Shown here: piece after piece, positions 18,747 to 27,887 of the stretch
How the letters are laid out: each line of letters opens with the position of its first letter
How positions within the stretch are numbered: the stretch's first letter is position 1
Assembly (NCBI GenBank): GCA_041563475.1
Contig: JBFFMY010000007.1
Location: 9,317 to 73,316 of the forward strand
Length of the DNA: 64,000 nt
Source: CAJXZP01 sp041563475
Lineage (GTDB): Bacteria > Bacteroidota > Bacteroidia > Flavobacteriales_G > Salibacteraceae
Direction of reading: 5' to 3'
Notes under the pieces: model-generated
The model's database searches: none
The model's input: the letters and a program-made list of their open reading frames with translations, nothing else
What the model was told of the DNA's origin: nothing
Program-made: the position numbers and the translations under genes

Positions 18747-19166
18747 ATGTTACAACCAAAAAAGGTAAGACGTAGAAGAGTCCAGAAAGGAAGAGTAAAG
18801 GGTTTAGCTCATAGAGGTAGCACTGTTGCTTTCGGTTCTTTCGGAATCAAAGCTTTGGAAATGGGTAGATTAACTTCAAGACAAATTGAAGCTGCTCGTA
18901 TCGCAATGACTCGTCACATGAAACGTGAAGGTCAAGTATGGATTAGAATATTCCCTGACACACCTATTACAAGTAAACCTGCAGAGGTTCGTATGGGTAA
19001 AGGTAAGGGAGCACTAGATCACTGGGTGTGTAAAATCAAACCAGGAAGAATCTTATATGAATTAGAAGGTGTTAGTGTTGACGTTGCTAAAGAAGCGTTA
19101 CGTTTAGGTGCTCAGAAACTTCCAATGAAATGCAAATTTGTGATTCGTAAAGATTATCAAGCTTAA
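18747..19166 (+). CDS. rplP: 50S ribosomal protein L16
   Basis: 139 residues, starting MLQPKKVRRRRVQKGRVKG with the MGKGKGALDHWVCKIKPGR core that contacts A-site tRNA and 5S-linked regions. Normal length. Confidence 0.97.
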   Translation: MLQPKKVRRRRVQKGRVKGLAHRGSTVAFGSFGIKALEMGRLTSRQIEAARIAMTRHMKREGQVWIRIFPDTPITSKPAEVRMGKGKGALDHWVCKIKPGRILYELEGVSVDVAKEALRLGAQKLPMKCKFVIRKDYQA

Positions 19167-19177
19167 TATTGAAGGAG

Positions 19178-19381
19178 ATGAAACAATCAGAAATTAAAGA
19201 GCTTACCACAGACGAGGTTGTGGAAAAAATCGAAGTGGAAACGGCTACCCTTCAGAAATTGAAAATTATGCACGTGGTATCTCCATTGGAGAATCCATTG
19301 AAAATACGTGATGCTAGAAGAAACGTTGCACGTTTGAAATCTGAGTATTCTCGAAGAGCAGCAACAGAAAATAAAGGTTAG
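19178..19381 (+). CDS. rpmC: 50S ribosomal protein L29
   Basis: 67 residues from ATG 19178 (MKQSEIKELTTDEV). A TTG nine bases upstream is in frame but would add only MKE; the ATG gives the family-standard beginning. Two-helix protein near the tunnel exit. Confidence 0.95.
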   Translation: MKQSEIKELTTDEVVEKIEVETATLQKLKIMHVVSPLENPLKIRDARRNVARLKSEYSRRAATENKG

Positions 19382-19384
19382 ACC

Positions 19385-19639
19385 ATGGAAAGGAACCTGA
19401 GAAAAGAAAGAATTGGGGTAGTATCCTCTAACAAAATGGAGAAATCTATTGTTGTTATGATCGAGCGTAAAGTTAAGCACCCTATGTATGGAAAATTCGT
19501 TAAGCAGTCATCAAAATTTGTGGCGCATGACGAAAAAAATGAATGTAACATTGGCGATACAGTTAAGATCATGGAAACAAGAAAATTATCCAAAAATAAA
19601 AATTGGAGACTTGTTGAAGTTCTTGAAAAAGCTAAGTAA
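19385..19639 (+). CDS. rpsQ: 30S ribosomal protein S17
   Basis: 84 residues, MERNLRKERIGVVSSNKMEKS, an OB-fold protein binding 16S rRNA. Three bases after rpmC; last gene of the S10 segment. Confidence 0.97.
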   Translation: MERNLRKERIGVVSSNKMEKSIVVMIERKVKHPMYGKFVKQSSKFVAHDEKNECNIGDTVKIMETRKLSKNKNWRLVEVLEKAK

Positions 19640-19663
19640 TAACTAATAGAGTATAAAGTAGTC

Positions 19664-20032
19664 ATGGTACAAACGGAATCAAGATTAAAAGTTGCTGATA
19701 ACAGTGGAGCCAAAGAAGTTCTAGTTATTAGAGTTCTAGGAGGAACTAAACGAAGATATGCTTCTATTGGTGATAAAGTTGTTGTTACTATAAAGCAAGC
19801 ATTGCCAAATGGTGGCGTAAAGAAAGGGTCTGTTTCCCCAGCGGTTGTTGTTAGAACTAAAAAGGAAATACGCAGACCTGACGGAACTTATATTCGTTTT
19901 GACGATAATGCTGTTGTGTTGCTTAATGCAGCGGGCGAAATGAGAGGAACACGTATTTTCGGTCCTGTTGCTCGTGAGTTACGTGATAAGCAGTTCATGA
20001 AAATTGTATCTCTAGCACCAGAAGTGCTTTAA
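19664..20032 (+). CDS. rplN: 50S ribosomal protein L14
   Basis: 122 residues, starting MVQTESRLKVADNSGAKE and containing GTRIFGPVARELRD. It is part of an intersubunit bridge and the binding site of ribosome silencing factor. First gene of the spc segment. Confidence 0.98.
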   Translation: MVQTESRLKVADNSGAKEVLVIRVLGGTKRRYASIGDKVVVTIKQALPNGGVKKGSVSPAVVVRTKKEIRRPDGTYIRFDDNAVVLLNAAGEMRGTRIFGPVARELRDKQFMKIVSLAPEVL

Positions 20033-20044
20033 TTATTGAGGATT

Positions 20045-20365
20045 ATGAAAAATAAACTTCACATAAAAATTGGTGATAACGTAATGGTTGTCGCTGGTAA
20101 TGAGAAAGGAAATACTGGCAAAGTGCTAGGATTTAATAAGAAACGTGATAGAGCTTTGGTTGAAGGGTTGAACATGGTTAAAAAACATGTTAAGCCATCT
20201 GCAACTAGCCCACAAGGTGGAATTGAAGAAAACGAAGGTGGAATTCATATGTCTAACCTTATGGTTGTTGATAGCAAAGGAATTCCTACACGTACTATTC
20301 GTAAATCAGATACTAACGGAGAAAAAGTAAGATTCTCTGTTAAGTCAAATATAGAGATTAAGTGA
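20045..20365 (+). CDS. rplX: 50S ribosomal protein L24
   Basis: 106 residues from ATG 20045 (MKNKLHIKIGDNVMVVAGNEKG, a KOW motif). A TTG at 20036 is in frame but would add three residues with no family support. The stop TGA overlaps the rplE ATG (TGATG). Confidence 0.96.
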   Translation: MKNKLHIKIGDNVMVVAGNEKGNTGKVLGFNKKRDRALVEGLNMVKKHVKPSATSPQGGIEENEGGIHMSNLMVVDSKGIPTRTIRKSDTNGEKVRFSVKSNIEIK

Positions 20366-20910
20366 TGGGATATACACCAAATCTAAAAGCGAAATATAAC
20401 GATGAGATCGTTCCTGCTTTGAAAGAGAAATTCTCTTACACAAGTGTTATGCAGGTGCCTAAATTGACTAAAATTGTTTTAAGTCAAGGTGTTGGTAAAG
20501 CAACTACTGATAAAAAATTAGTAGAGAATGCAGTAAATGAAATGACCATGATTACCGGTCAAAAAGCATTTGCAACCAATTCTAAGAAGGACGTTTCTAA
20601 CTTTAAGTTACGTAAGGGAATGCCAGTTGGCGCCAAAGTAACTTTACGTAGTGATAGAATGTATGAGTTTCTTGAAAGATTTTTAAGAGTTGCTCTACCA
20701 CGTACACGTGATTTTAGAGGAATCAATAATAAATTAGATGGAAGGGGTAACTACAATGTAGGTATCAAAGAACAAATCATGTTTCCTGAAATTGATATTG
20801 ATAAGATTCCAAATATTACAGGTATGGATATCACATTCGTTACTACTGCTAAGACAGATGAGGAAGGTTTCGAATTATTAAAGAACTTTGGATTTCCATT
20901 TAAAAAATAA
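20365..20910 (+). CDS. rplE: 50S ribosomal protein L5
   Basis: 181 residues from ATG 20365 (MGYTPNLKAKYNDEIVP). A GTG immediately before is also in frame but adds just one residue. It binds 5S rRNA. The start overlaps the rplX stop, so translation is probably coupled. Confidence 0.97.
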   Translation: MGYTPNLKAKYNDEIVPALKEKFSYTSVMQVPKLTKIVLSQGVGKATTDKKLVENAVNEMTMITGQKAFATNSKKDVSNFKLRKGMPVGAKVTLRSDRMYEFLERFLRVALPRTRDFRGINNKLDGRGNYNVGIKEQIMFPEIDIDKIPNITGMDITFVTTAKTDEEGFELLKNFGFPFKK

Positions 20911-20918
20911 GTATTGAG

Positions 20919-21188
20919 ATGGCAAAAGAATCAATGAAAGCGAGAGAGCGTAAACGCGCTGCTATGATTAGCAAATTCGCTGAGAAAAGAGCTCGCTTAA
21001 AAGCGGAAGGAGAATGGGAAGAATTACAAAAACTTCCGAAAAATTCCTCTTCAGTACGCGCGCATAACCGTTGTAAAATAACAGGTCGTCCGAGAGGATA
21101 TATGCGTCATTTTGGAGTTTCAAGGGTTACCTTTAGAGAGTTGGCTTCACAAGGGCTTATTCCTGGAGTGAAGAAAGCAAGTTGGTAA
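20919..21188 (+). CDS. rpsN: 30S ribosomal protein S14 (zinc-free type)
   Basis: 89 residues, MAKESMKARERKRAAM to GVKKASW. It is the longer type without the CxxC...CxxC zinc ribbon found in 61-residue S14; only one cysteine is present (NRCKITGRPRG). Needed for late 30S head assembly. Confidence 0.97.
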   Translation: MAKESMKARERKRAAMISKFAEKRARLKAEGEWEELQKLPKNSSSVRAHNRCKITGRPRGYMRHFGVSRVTFRELASQGLIPGVKKASW

Positions 21189-21215
21189 AAATTTAACGAT
21201 ATTAATTAGACAGGA

Positions 21216-21611
21216 ATGACTGATCCAATCGCAGATTATTTGACCAGAATTAGGAATGCACAAAAAGCGGGACACCGTGTTGTTGAGATTCCATCATCTG
21301 GCATGAAAAAAGAAATGACAAAGATTCTATTTGATAAGGGATACATCCTTAATTACAAATTTGAATCTAATATTCCAGGTGGAATTATTAAAGTCGCATT
21401 GAAATATGATAGAGAAACGAAAGAAGCCGCTATCAAAAAGTTAACTAGAATTAGTAAACCCGGTTTAAGAAAATACGTAAACGCTGAAAATTTGCCACGT
21501 GTTTTGAACGGATTAGGTATTGCTATTGTCTCAACATCTAAAGGTGTTATTACAGATAAAGAAGCTAGAAAACTGAACGTAGGTGGTGAAGTAATTTGTT
21601 CTATTTACTAA
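21216..21611 (+). CDS. rpsH: 30S ribosomal protein S8
   Basis: 131 residues, starting MTDPIADYLTRIRNAQKAG with the C-terminal STSKGVITDKEARK segment. In E. coli it is the translational repressor of the spc operon; I did not find an obvious mimic of its rRNA site here. Confidence 0.97.
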   Translation: MTDPIADYLTRIRNAQKAGHRVVEIPSSGMKKEMTKILFDKGYILNYKFESNIPGGIIKVALKYDRETKEAAIKKLTRISKPGLRKYVNAENLPRVLNGLGIAIVSTSKGVITDKEARKLNVGGEVICSIY

Positions 21612-21621
21612 AAGAAAGAAA

Positions 21622-22173
21622 ATGTCAAGAATAGGAAATTTACCAATAGCTATTCCGCAAGGTGTTACCTTTTCCATTGAAGGAGATGTTGTAACCGTAA
21701 AAGGTCCAAAAGGTGAGCTTACTCAAACCATTGATCAAGCGATTTCAGTTAAGGAAGAAGAAGGAAATATTGTTGTGACACGCGCAACGGAATCTAAAGA
21801 CCACAAAGCAAAACATGGTTTAACACGTTCTTTGATCAATAATATGGTTGAAGGTGTAAACGTTGGTTATACTAAGGTTATGGAGCTTGTGGGTGTTGGA
21901 TTTAGAGCGGCAATATCAGGTCAGAATTTAGAATTGTCATTAGGCTATTCTCATGGTATCATGTTTGTTTTACCCAAAGAAGTTTCTTGTACTGCTGTAT
22001 CGGAAAGAGGTAAGGCACCAATTGTGACTTTTGAGTCTCACGACAAACAATTGATTGGAATGATTGCTGCAAAACTTAGATCGTTACGTAAACCGGAACC
22101 ATACAAAGGAAAAGGTATTCGTTTCAAAGGTGAACAAATTCGTAGAAAAGCTGGTAAAACAGCCGCTAAATAA
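21622..22173 (+). CDS. rplF: 50S ribosomal protein L6
   Basis: 183 residues, MSRIGNLPIAIPQGV, duplicated alpha/beta domains, ending in the KPEPYKGKGIRFKGEQIRRK signature near the sarcin-ricin loop. Confidence 0.98.
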   Translation: MSRIGNLPIAIPQGVTFSIEGDVVTVKGPKGELTQTIDQAISVKEEEGNIVVTRATESKDHKAKHGLTRSLINNMVEGVNVGYTKVMELVGVGFRAAISGQNLELSLGYSHGIMFVLPKEVSCTAVSERGKAPIVTFESHDKQLIGMIAAKLRSLRKPEPYKGKGIRFKGEQIRRKAGKTAAK

Positions 22174-22182
22174 TATTAGATC

Positions 22183-22533
22183 ATGGCTATAACTAAAGTA
22201 GAGCGTAGAGCTAGAATTAAAAGAAGAGTTAGAAAAAATATTTTTGGTACGACTGAAATGCCGAGATTAAGCATTTTTAGAAGTAACAAAGAATTTTATG
22301 CTCAAGTAATTGAGGATGTTAACGGAAAAACTCTTGTTGCGGCTAGTTCATTAAACATAAAGTCAGAAGGACTGAATAAAATTGAAGTAGCAAAAGCTGT
22401 TGGAGCAGAGTTAGCAAAAAGAGCTAAAGAAGCAAAAATAGAAGCTGTTGTTTTTGACCGTAACGGATTTTTATATCACGGTCGTATTAAGTCATTTGCT
22501 GACGGAGCCAGAGAAGCTGGATTAAAATTTTAA
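22183..22533 (+). CDS. rplR: 50S ribosomal protein L18
   Basis: 116 residues with RLSIFRSNKEFYAQVI and FDRNGFLYHGRIKSFADGAREAGLKF; binds 5S rRNA with L5. Normal length. Confidence 0.97.
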   Translation: MAITKVERRARIKRRVRKNIFGTTEMPRLSIFRSNKEFYAQVIEDVNGKTLVAASSLNIKSEGLNKIEVAKAVGAELAKRAKEAKIEAVVFDRNGFLYHGRIKSFADGAREAGLKF

Positions 22534-22555
22534 TTACCATCATAGTTAAGTAAGT

Positions 22556-23059
22556 ATGAAGCAAGTTAGATCAACAGAGTCAGAATTAAAAGACACAGTT
22601 GTAAAAATTAGAAGGGTTACTAAAGTAACAAAAGGTGGTCGTACATTCGGATTTTCAGCAGTAGTTGTTGTTGGAGATGAAGCAGGTGTAGTAGGTTACG
22701 GATTAGGGAAATCTAAAGAAGTAATTGGTGCTATTGCTAAAGGAATGGATGTTGCAAAAAAGAATTTAATTAAAGTTCCAATTGCAAAAGGTACAATTCC
22801 ACACGCACAATTAGGAAAGCATGGTGGTGCCGTAGTTTTAATTAAACCTGCTGCCCATGGTACAGGAGTAATTGCTGGTGGTGCGATGCGTGCAGTATTG
22901 GAAAGCGTTGGAATTACGGACGTATTAGCAAAATCAAAAGGATCTTCGAATCCTGTAAATGTAGTTAAAGCAACTATTGACGCTCTTGCGAATTTATCGG
23001 ATGCTAATTCAGTTGCAAAACGAAGAGGTGTTTCATTAGAAAAAGTGTACAACGGATAA
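22556..23059 (+). CDS. rpsE: 30S ribosomal protein S5
   Basis: 167 residues: a double-stranded-RNA-binding-like domain with VTKVTKGGRTFGFSA, the loop where spectinomycin-resistance changes arise (apparently wild type), then the HGTGVIAGGAMRAVLE domain. The N-terminus is short, so little precedes the RNA-binding domain. Confidence 0.97.
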   Translation: MKQVRSTESELKDTVVKIRRVTKVTKGGRTFGFSAVVVVGDEAGVVGYGLGKSKEVIGAIAKGMDVAKKNLIKVPIAKGTIPHAQLGKHGGAVVLIKPAAHGTGVIAGGAMRAVLESVGITDVLAKSKGSSNPVNVVKATIDALANLSDANSVAKRRGVSLEKVYNG

Positions 23060-23069
23060 TAGAGAAGAA

Positions 23070-23252
23070 ATGGCTAAGATTAAAGTTACACAAAGAAGGT
23101 CTGTTATTAGAAGACCTGGAGATCAAAAAGACACGATTATTGCCTTAGGTTTGAAGGGAATCAATAAAAGTGTTGTACACGAAGGAACTCCACAAATTTT
23201 AGGTATGGTAAATAAGGTAAAACACCTTGTTACTATAGAAGACGTAAAGTAA
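23070..23252 (+). CDS. rpmD: 50S ribosomal protein L30
   Basis: 60 residues, MAKIKVTQRRSVIRRPGDQK, the short bacterial L30 length. It lies between rpsE and rplO as in most bacteria. Confidence 0.97.
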   Translation: MAKIKVTQRRSVIRRPGDQKDTIIALGLKGINKSVVHEGTPQILGMVNKVKHLVTIEDVK

Positions 23253-23265
23253 AATAATATTTATC

Positions 23266-23715
23266 ATGGATTTAAGTAATCTAACACCTGCCGAAGGGGC
23301 AGTAAAAAGTGAAGGCAAGCGATTAGGTCGCGGACAAGGTTCAGGTAAAGGTGGAACAGCAGCTCGTGGACACAAAGGTGCAAAATCACGTTCTGGGTAT
23401 TCTAAAAAAGTTGGTTTTGAAGGTGGTCAAATGCCTTTGCAACGTAGAGTTCCTAAGTTTGGTTTTAAAAATGTAAATCGCGTAGAATATACTCCAATTA
23501 ACTTGGATGTAATTCAAGGGTTTATTGAAGAATCAAATGTTGATACCATTACTATTGATGATTTAGTAGTTAGAGGGTTAGTTGGAACCAATGATCTTGT
23601 AAAAGTTCTTGGTAGAGGTGAACTTAAAACTAAAGTTGTTATTGAGGCCAATAAATTTTCGGCTAGCGCAATTGCAGCAATTGAAAAACTTGGTGGAGAA
23701 GCCAAAATAGTTTAA
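23266..23715 (+). CDS. rplO: 50S ribosomal protein L15
   Basis: 149 residues, with the Gly/Arg-rich extended N-terminus KRLGRGQGSGKGGTAARGHK and GFEGGQMPLQRRVPKFGF, which threads into 23S rRNA. Its stop abuts secY. Confidence 0.98.
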   Translation: MDLSNLTPAEGAVKSEGKRLGRGQGSGKGGTAARGHKGAKSRSGYSKKVGFEGGQMPLQRRVPKFGFKNVNRVEYTPINLDVIQGFIEESNVDTITIDDLVVRGLVGTNDLVKVLGRGELKTKVVIEANKFSASAIAAIEKLGGEAKIV

Positions 23716-23718
23716 TTG

Positions 23719-25050
23719 ATGAATAAGTTTTTTCAGACAATCGCAAACATCTTCAAAATTGAAGAACTTAGAAATAGAATCCTTTTAACATTGGGTTTTA
23801 TTGCTATTTATAGATTAGGTTCATTCGTAGTTTTACCAGGTGTTGATACCAATATCTTAGGTCAAAATGAAGCTACAGGATTAGCCGCTTTACTTAATTT
23901 ATTTGCAGGTGGTGCGTTTTCTCGTGCATCTGTATTTGCTTTGGGTATTATGCCGTATATCTCGGCATCTATTGTGATGCAATTGCTTGGAATAGCAGTG
24001 CCATCAGTACAAAAATTACAAAAGGACGGAGAAAGTGGTCGTAATAAAATTAATCAGTGGACGAGATGGTTAACTGTATTAATTACTTTAGGACAAGCGC
24101 CAGGTTACCTTGCAACTCAAGTTCCTAGTAACGCAATCGTTAATCCAGGGTTCTTCTCATTTACTTTACCAGCCATTATCATTTTATCTTCCGGTACATT
24201 ATTCGTAATGTGGTTGGGTGAAAAAATTACAGATAAGGGTATTGGAAATGGAATATCATTAATAATTATGATTGGAATTATTGCCAATCTTCCTACCGCT
24301 TTCTTAACAGAGTGGGAACAACAAATGGGAGATATTGGTGGTGGACTTATCGTAGTGCTTATTGAATTAGCAATATTACTGTTTGTTATTTTAATAACCA
24401 TATTACTAGTACAAGGAGTGCGTAGGGTTCCAATTCAATTTGCTAAAAAAATTATGGGAATTCAAAATGTTGGCGGTGCTCGACAGTTTATTCCTTTGAA
24501 AGTAAATGCTGCTGGAGTAATGCCTATCATTTTCGCGCAAGCATTAATGATGTTACCAATTACTTTAGTGGGGTTGTCACAAAGTGATGCTATGACAAGT
24601 TTTGCAGCCATGTTTAGTGATATTAGTGGCTTTTGGTATAATTTCTCATTCGCAATTTTGATTATTGTATTTACCTATTTCTATACGGCAATTACAGTTA
24701 ATCCACAGCAAATGGCAGATGACCTTAAGAAGAATGGTGGTTTCGTTCCGGGTGTTAAACCGGGTAGAGATACATCTGATTTTTTAGATACTATTTTGTC
24801 GAAAATTACATTGCCAGGATCTATTTTTCTAGCAATTATTGCAATATTACCTGCATTTGCTATTAAGGCAGGCGTATCGCAAAGTTTCTCTTATTTTTTC
24901 GGTGGAACTTCTCTACTTATTATGGTAGGGGTTATTTTAGATACATTACAACAAATTGAAAGTTATTTATTGATGCGTCATTATGATGGACTGACTGAGT
25001 CGGGTAAATTAAAAGGACGTTCAACAGGGGCTTTCGGTGGAATAGCATAA
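23719..25050 (+). CDS. secY: Protein translocase channel subunit SecY
   Basis: 443 residues from ATG 23719; an adjacent TTG would add one residue. Ten hydrophobic segments can be marked out, with the conserved first-helix FIAIYRLGSFVVLPG region, plug-region Ala/Gly-rich stretch (LNLFAGGAFSRASVFALGIMP, about residues 70-90), and cytoplasmic loop GVRRVPIQFAKK. It forms the SecYEG channel that would also export the T9SS substrates in this window. No adenylate kinase or methionine aminopeptidase gene follows, unlike in many other bacteria. Confidence 0.98.
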   Translation: MNKFFQTIANIFKIEELRNRILLTLGFIAIYRLGSFVVLPGVDTNILGQNEATGLAALLNLFAGGAFSRASVFALGIMPYISASIVMQLLGIAVPSVQKLQKDGESGRNKINQWTRWLTVLITLGQAPGYLATQVPSNAIVNPGFFSFTLPAIIILSSGTLFVMWLGEKITDKGIGNGISLIIMIGIIANLPTAFLTEWEQQMGDIGGGLIVVLIELAILLFVILITILLVQGVRRVPIQFAKKIMGIQNVGGARQFIPLKVNAAGVMPIIFAQALMMLPITLVGLSQSDAMTSFAAMFSDISGFWYNFSFAILIIVFTYFYTAITVNPQQMADDLKKNGGFVPGVKPGRDTSDFLDTILSKITLPGSIFLAIIAILPAFAIKAGVSQSFSYFFGGTSLLIMVGVILDTLQQIESYLLMRHYDGLTESGKLKGRSTGAFGGIA

Positions 25051-25060
25051 TAAACGTAAA

Positions 25061-25279
25061 ATGGGAAAAACACCTTCAATAGAGCAAGATGGAACCATTA
25101 AGGAAGCACTTTCAAACGCAATGTTTAGAGTGGAACTTGAAAATGGTCACGTTATAACCGCTCATATTTCTGGTAAAATGAGAATGCATTACATTAAAAT
25201 TTTACCTGGAGATAAAGTGAAAGTCGAAATGTCCCCTTACGATTTATCAAAAGGAAGAATTACTTATAGATATAAATAA
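25061..25279 (+). CDS. infA: Translation initiation factor IF-1
   Basis: 72 residues, a single S1/OB domain with GHVITAHISGKMRMHYIKIL and DLSKGRITYRYK. It starts ten bases after secY. Confidence 0.97.
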   Translation: MGKTPSIEQDGTIKEALSNAMFRVELENGHVITAHISGKMRMHYIKILPGDKVKVEMSPYDLSKGRITYRYK

Positions 25280-25287
25280 TAGAAACC

Positions 25288-25404
25288 ATGAAGGTTCGCG
25301 CATCAATTAAAAAGAGAAGTTCTGATTGTAAGATCGTTAGACGTAAAGGACGCCTCTACGTAATCAACAAAAAGAACCCTAAGTTTAAACAAAGACAGGG
25401 ATAA
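25288..25404 (+). CDS. rpmJ: 50S ribosomal protein L36 (zinc-ligand-free)
   Basis: 38 residues, read directly from ATG 25288 (MKVRASIKKRSSDCKIV, ending KFKQRQG). Only one of the usual C-C-C-H zinc ligands remains: the first Cys is Ser, the third is Asn and the His is Phe. It is the C-minus form. Position between infA and rpsM is canonical. Confidence 0.96.
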   Translation: MKVRASIKKRSSDCKIVRRKGRLYVINKKNPKFKQRQG

Positions 25405-25416
25405 AATTTAACTAGT

Positions 25417-25794
25417 ATGGCTAGGATAGCAGGAAATGATTTACCCGTTAACAAAAAGGGTAGAATTGGATTAACTTACATTTTTGGAGTAGGTCATTCA
25501 ACAGCAAAGAAACTGTTGATGGAATTAAACATTGATCCGGATAAAAAAATCCAGGATTGGAATGATGAAGAGCTTACATCGATAAGGGCTTATATTACTG
25601 ACAACATTAGAGTTGAAGGTGTTTTGCGTTCTGAAATTCAAATGAACATTAAGCGATTAATGGACATTGGTTCTCAAAGAGGGATTCGCCATCGTGCGGG
25701 ATTACCTTTAAGAGGTCAAAGAACCAAAAATAACTCTCGTACAAGAAAAGGAAAAAGAAAAACTGTTGCTAACAAAAAGAAAGCAACTAAATAG
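25417..25794 (+). CDS. rpsM: 30S ribosomal protein S13
   Basis: 125 residues: MARIAGNDLPVNKKGRIGLTY, helix-two-turn-helix, and the basic tail reaching between tRNA sites (RTKNNSRTRKGKRKTV). First gene of the alpha segment. Confidence 0.98.
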   Translation: MARIAGNDLPVNKKGRIGLTYIFGVGHSTAKKLLMELNIDPDKKIQDWNDEELTSIRAYITDNIRVEGVLRSEIQMNIKRLMDIGSQRGIRHRAGLPLRGQRTKNNSRTRKGKRKTVANKKKATK

Positions 25795-25803
25795 TAGTAA
25801 GCT

Positions 25804-26187
25804 ATGGCTAAATCGACTTCAAAAAAGAGAAAGGTTAGAGTTGATGCGTTGGGGCAAGTGCATGTGCATTCGTCTTTTAACAACATCATCATCTCAATCA
25901 CAAACGCTAACGGACAAGTTATTTCTTGGTCGTCTGCAGGTAAATTAGGATTTAGAGGCTCTAAGAAAAACACTCCATATGCTGCACAAGTTGCCGCTGA
26001 GGATTGTTGTAAGGTAGCCTTTGAAGCTGGAATGCGTAAAGCGAAAGCATACGTAAGAGGCCCAGGTGCCGGTAGAGAATCTGCAATTCGTACAATCCAC
26101 AACAATGGGATTGAGGTTACTGAAATCATTGATGTAACACCAATGCCTCATAATGGTTGTCGCCCACCTAAGAAAAGAAGGGTTTAA
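25804..26187 (+). CDS. rpsK: 30S ribosomal protein S11
   Basis: 127 residues with NNIIISITNANGQVISWSSAGK and the C-terminal PMPHNGCRPPKKRRV signature of the mRNA exit platform. Confidence 0.98.
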   Translation: MAKSTSKKRKVRVDALGQVHVHSSFNNIIISITNANGQVISWSSAGKLGFRGSKKNTPYAAQVAAEDCCKVAFEAGMRKAKAYVRGPGAGRESAIRTIHNNGIEVTEIIDVTPMPHNGCRPPKKRRV

Positions 26188-26209
26188 TTAATTTAGAGAA
26201 TAGAATAAA

Positions 26210-26815
26210 ATGGCTAGATATAGAGGACCAAAATCGAAAATTGCAAGAAAGTTCAAAGAACCAATTTTCGGCCCTGATAAAGTACTAGAAAGACGTAATT
26301 TTCCTCCAGGACAACACGGTCCTAACAAAAGGAGACCAAAACAATCGGAGTATGCGGTGCAATTAGCTGAAAAGCAAAAAGCAAAATATACTTACGGTAT
26401 TTTAGAAAAGCAATTCTCAAATTTATTTAAGAAAGCTTCCGCTAAAACAGGTATTACTGGTGAGGTATTATTACAACTTTGTGAGTCAAGATTAGACAAT
26501 ACGGTATTCAGAATGGGTATTTCAAGTACTCGTGATGGTGCACGTCAATTTGTTTCGCATCGTCACATAACCGTGAACGGAAAAATTGTTAACATACCTT
26601 CTTACCAATTGAAAGCGGGAGATATTGTTGCTGTTCGAGAAAAATCGAAATCACTTACTGTAATTATCGATTCTGTTAATGCAAATGGGAAAAGTTACCC
26701 ATGGATTGAGTTTGATAAAGCTGATCTAGTTGGTAAGTTTATGAGCATTCCAGAAAGAACTGATATTCCTGAGAATATCAAGGAACATTTGATAGTTGAG
26801 TTGTATTCTAAATAA
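26210..26815 (+). CDS. rpsD: 30S ribosomal protein S4 (zinc-free type)
   Basis: 201 residues; N-terminal MARYRGPKSKIARKF, central S4 RNA-binding domain ESRLDNTVFRMGISSTRDGA. The N-terminal four-cysteine zinc motif of some S4 proteins is absent. It nucleates 30S assembly. Confidence 0.98.
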   Translation: MARYRGPKSKIARKFKEPIFGPDKVLERRNFPPGQHGPNKRRPKQSEYAVQLAEKQKAKYTYGILEKQFSNLFKKASAKTGITGEVLLQLCESRLDNTVFRMGISSTRDGARQFVSHRHITVNGKIVNIPSYQLKAGDIVAVREKSKSLTVIIDSVNANGKSYPWIEFDKADLVGKFMSIPERTDIPENIKEHLIVELYSK

Positions 26816-26852
26816 TAACTGGGTTTAGTTACCTGAGAAACCACATAATAAT

Positions 26853-27845
26853 ATGGCAATTTTAGATTTTCAAAAACCAGATAAAGTGATAATGATACAT
26901 TCAGATGACCGTCACGGTACATTTGAATTCAGACCTTTGGAGCCAGGATATGGAATTACCGTAGGTAATGCATTGAGAAGGATTCTTCTTTCTTCACTTG
27001 AAGGTTTTGCTATCACCTCTGTGAAGTTTGATGGTGTAGATCATGAATTCTCTGCTATTCGCGGAGTAATTGAAGATGTAACTGAACTGATTTTGAATTT
27101 AAAACAAGTTAGATTCAAAAGACAGATCGAAGACCAAGATTCAGAGAAATTAATAGTTAGAGTAACCGGTCAAAAGCAATTTACTGCAGGCGATATCGGT
27201 AACTTCACATCTTCGTTTCAAGTATTGAATCCGGATTTGGTTATTTGTAACATGGACGAATCCGTGAACCTTCAAGTAGAAATCACAATCGGAAACGGTC
27301 GTGGGTATATTCCTGCTGAAGAACATTCAGGGTTGAACTTAGCACTAAACGAAATCGCAATTGATTCTATTTTCACACCAATCAAGAAAGTGAAATATGA
27401 AATTGAAAACTTTCGTGTAGAGCAAAAAACAGATTACGAAAAGTTAATTATGGAAATTGAAACCGATGGTTCGATTACTCCTAAAGATGCTTTAAGTGAA
27501 GCTGCCAAAATTTTAATTCACCACTTTATGCTTTTTAGTGATGAGAAAATTTCTTTGGAAACGGAAGATAGATCTGCAGATGACGAGTTTGATGAAACAT
27601 CATTACACATGCGTCAATTGCTGAAAACCAAATTGGTAGATATGGATCTTTCTGTAAGAGCATTAAACTGTTTGAAAGCGGCTGAAGTATACACACTTGG
27701 TGATTTAGTTCAATATCAACGAAATGATTTATTGAAATTTAGAAATTTCGGTAAGAAATCATTAACGGAATTGGATGAGCTTGTAGAGGTGAAAAACTTA
27801 TCCTTTGGAATGAATGTTCTGAAGTATAAATTAGACAAAGAATAA
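26853..27845 (+). CDS. rpoA: RNA polymerase subunit alpha
   Basis: 330 residues. The N-terminal dimerisation domain (about 1-235) has the GNALRRILLSSLEGFAIT signature; an acidic linker (ETEDRSADDEFDE) leads to the C-terminal domain (about 255-325: SVRALNCLKAAEVYTLGDL, KFRNFGKKSLTELDEL) used by activators and UP elements. A 37-base gap separates it from rpsD. Confidence 0.98.
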   Translation: MAILDFQKPDKVIMIHSDDRHGTFEFRPLEPGYGITVGNALRRILLSSLEGFAITSVKFDGVDHEFSAIRGVIEDVTELILNLKQVRFKRQIEDQDSEKLIVRVTGQKQFTAGDIGNFTSSFQVLNPDLVICNMDESVNLQVEITIGNGRGYIPAEEHSGLNLALNEIAIDSIFTPIKKVKYEIENFRVEQKTDYEKLIMEIETDGSITPKDALSEAAKILIHHFMLFSDEKISLETEDRSADDEFDETSLHMRQLLKTKLVDMDLSVRALNCLKAAEVYTLGDLVQYQRNDLLKFRNFGKKSLTELDELVEVKNLSFGMNVLKYKLDKE

Positions 27846-27887
27846 ATTTATAATTGAGGATTATCGTGATCCTTTAAATAAACGAAA

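Noticed and set aside
25716..26129. 137-codon minus-strand frame antisense to rpsM/rpsK
   Set aside because: It is antisense to two highly conserved ribosomal genes and shows no recognisable protein features.
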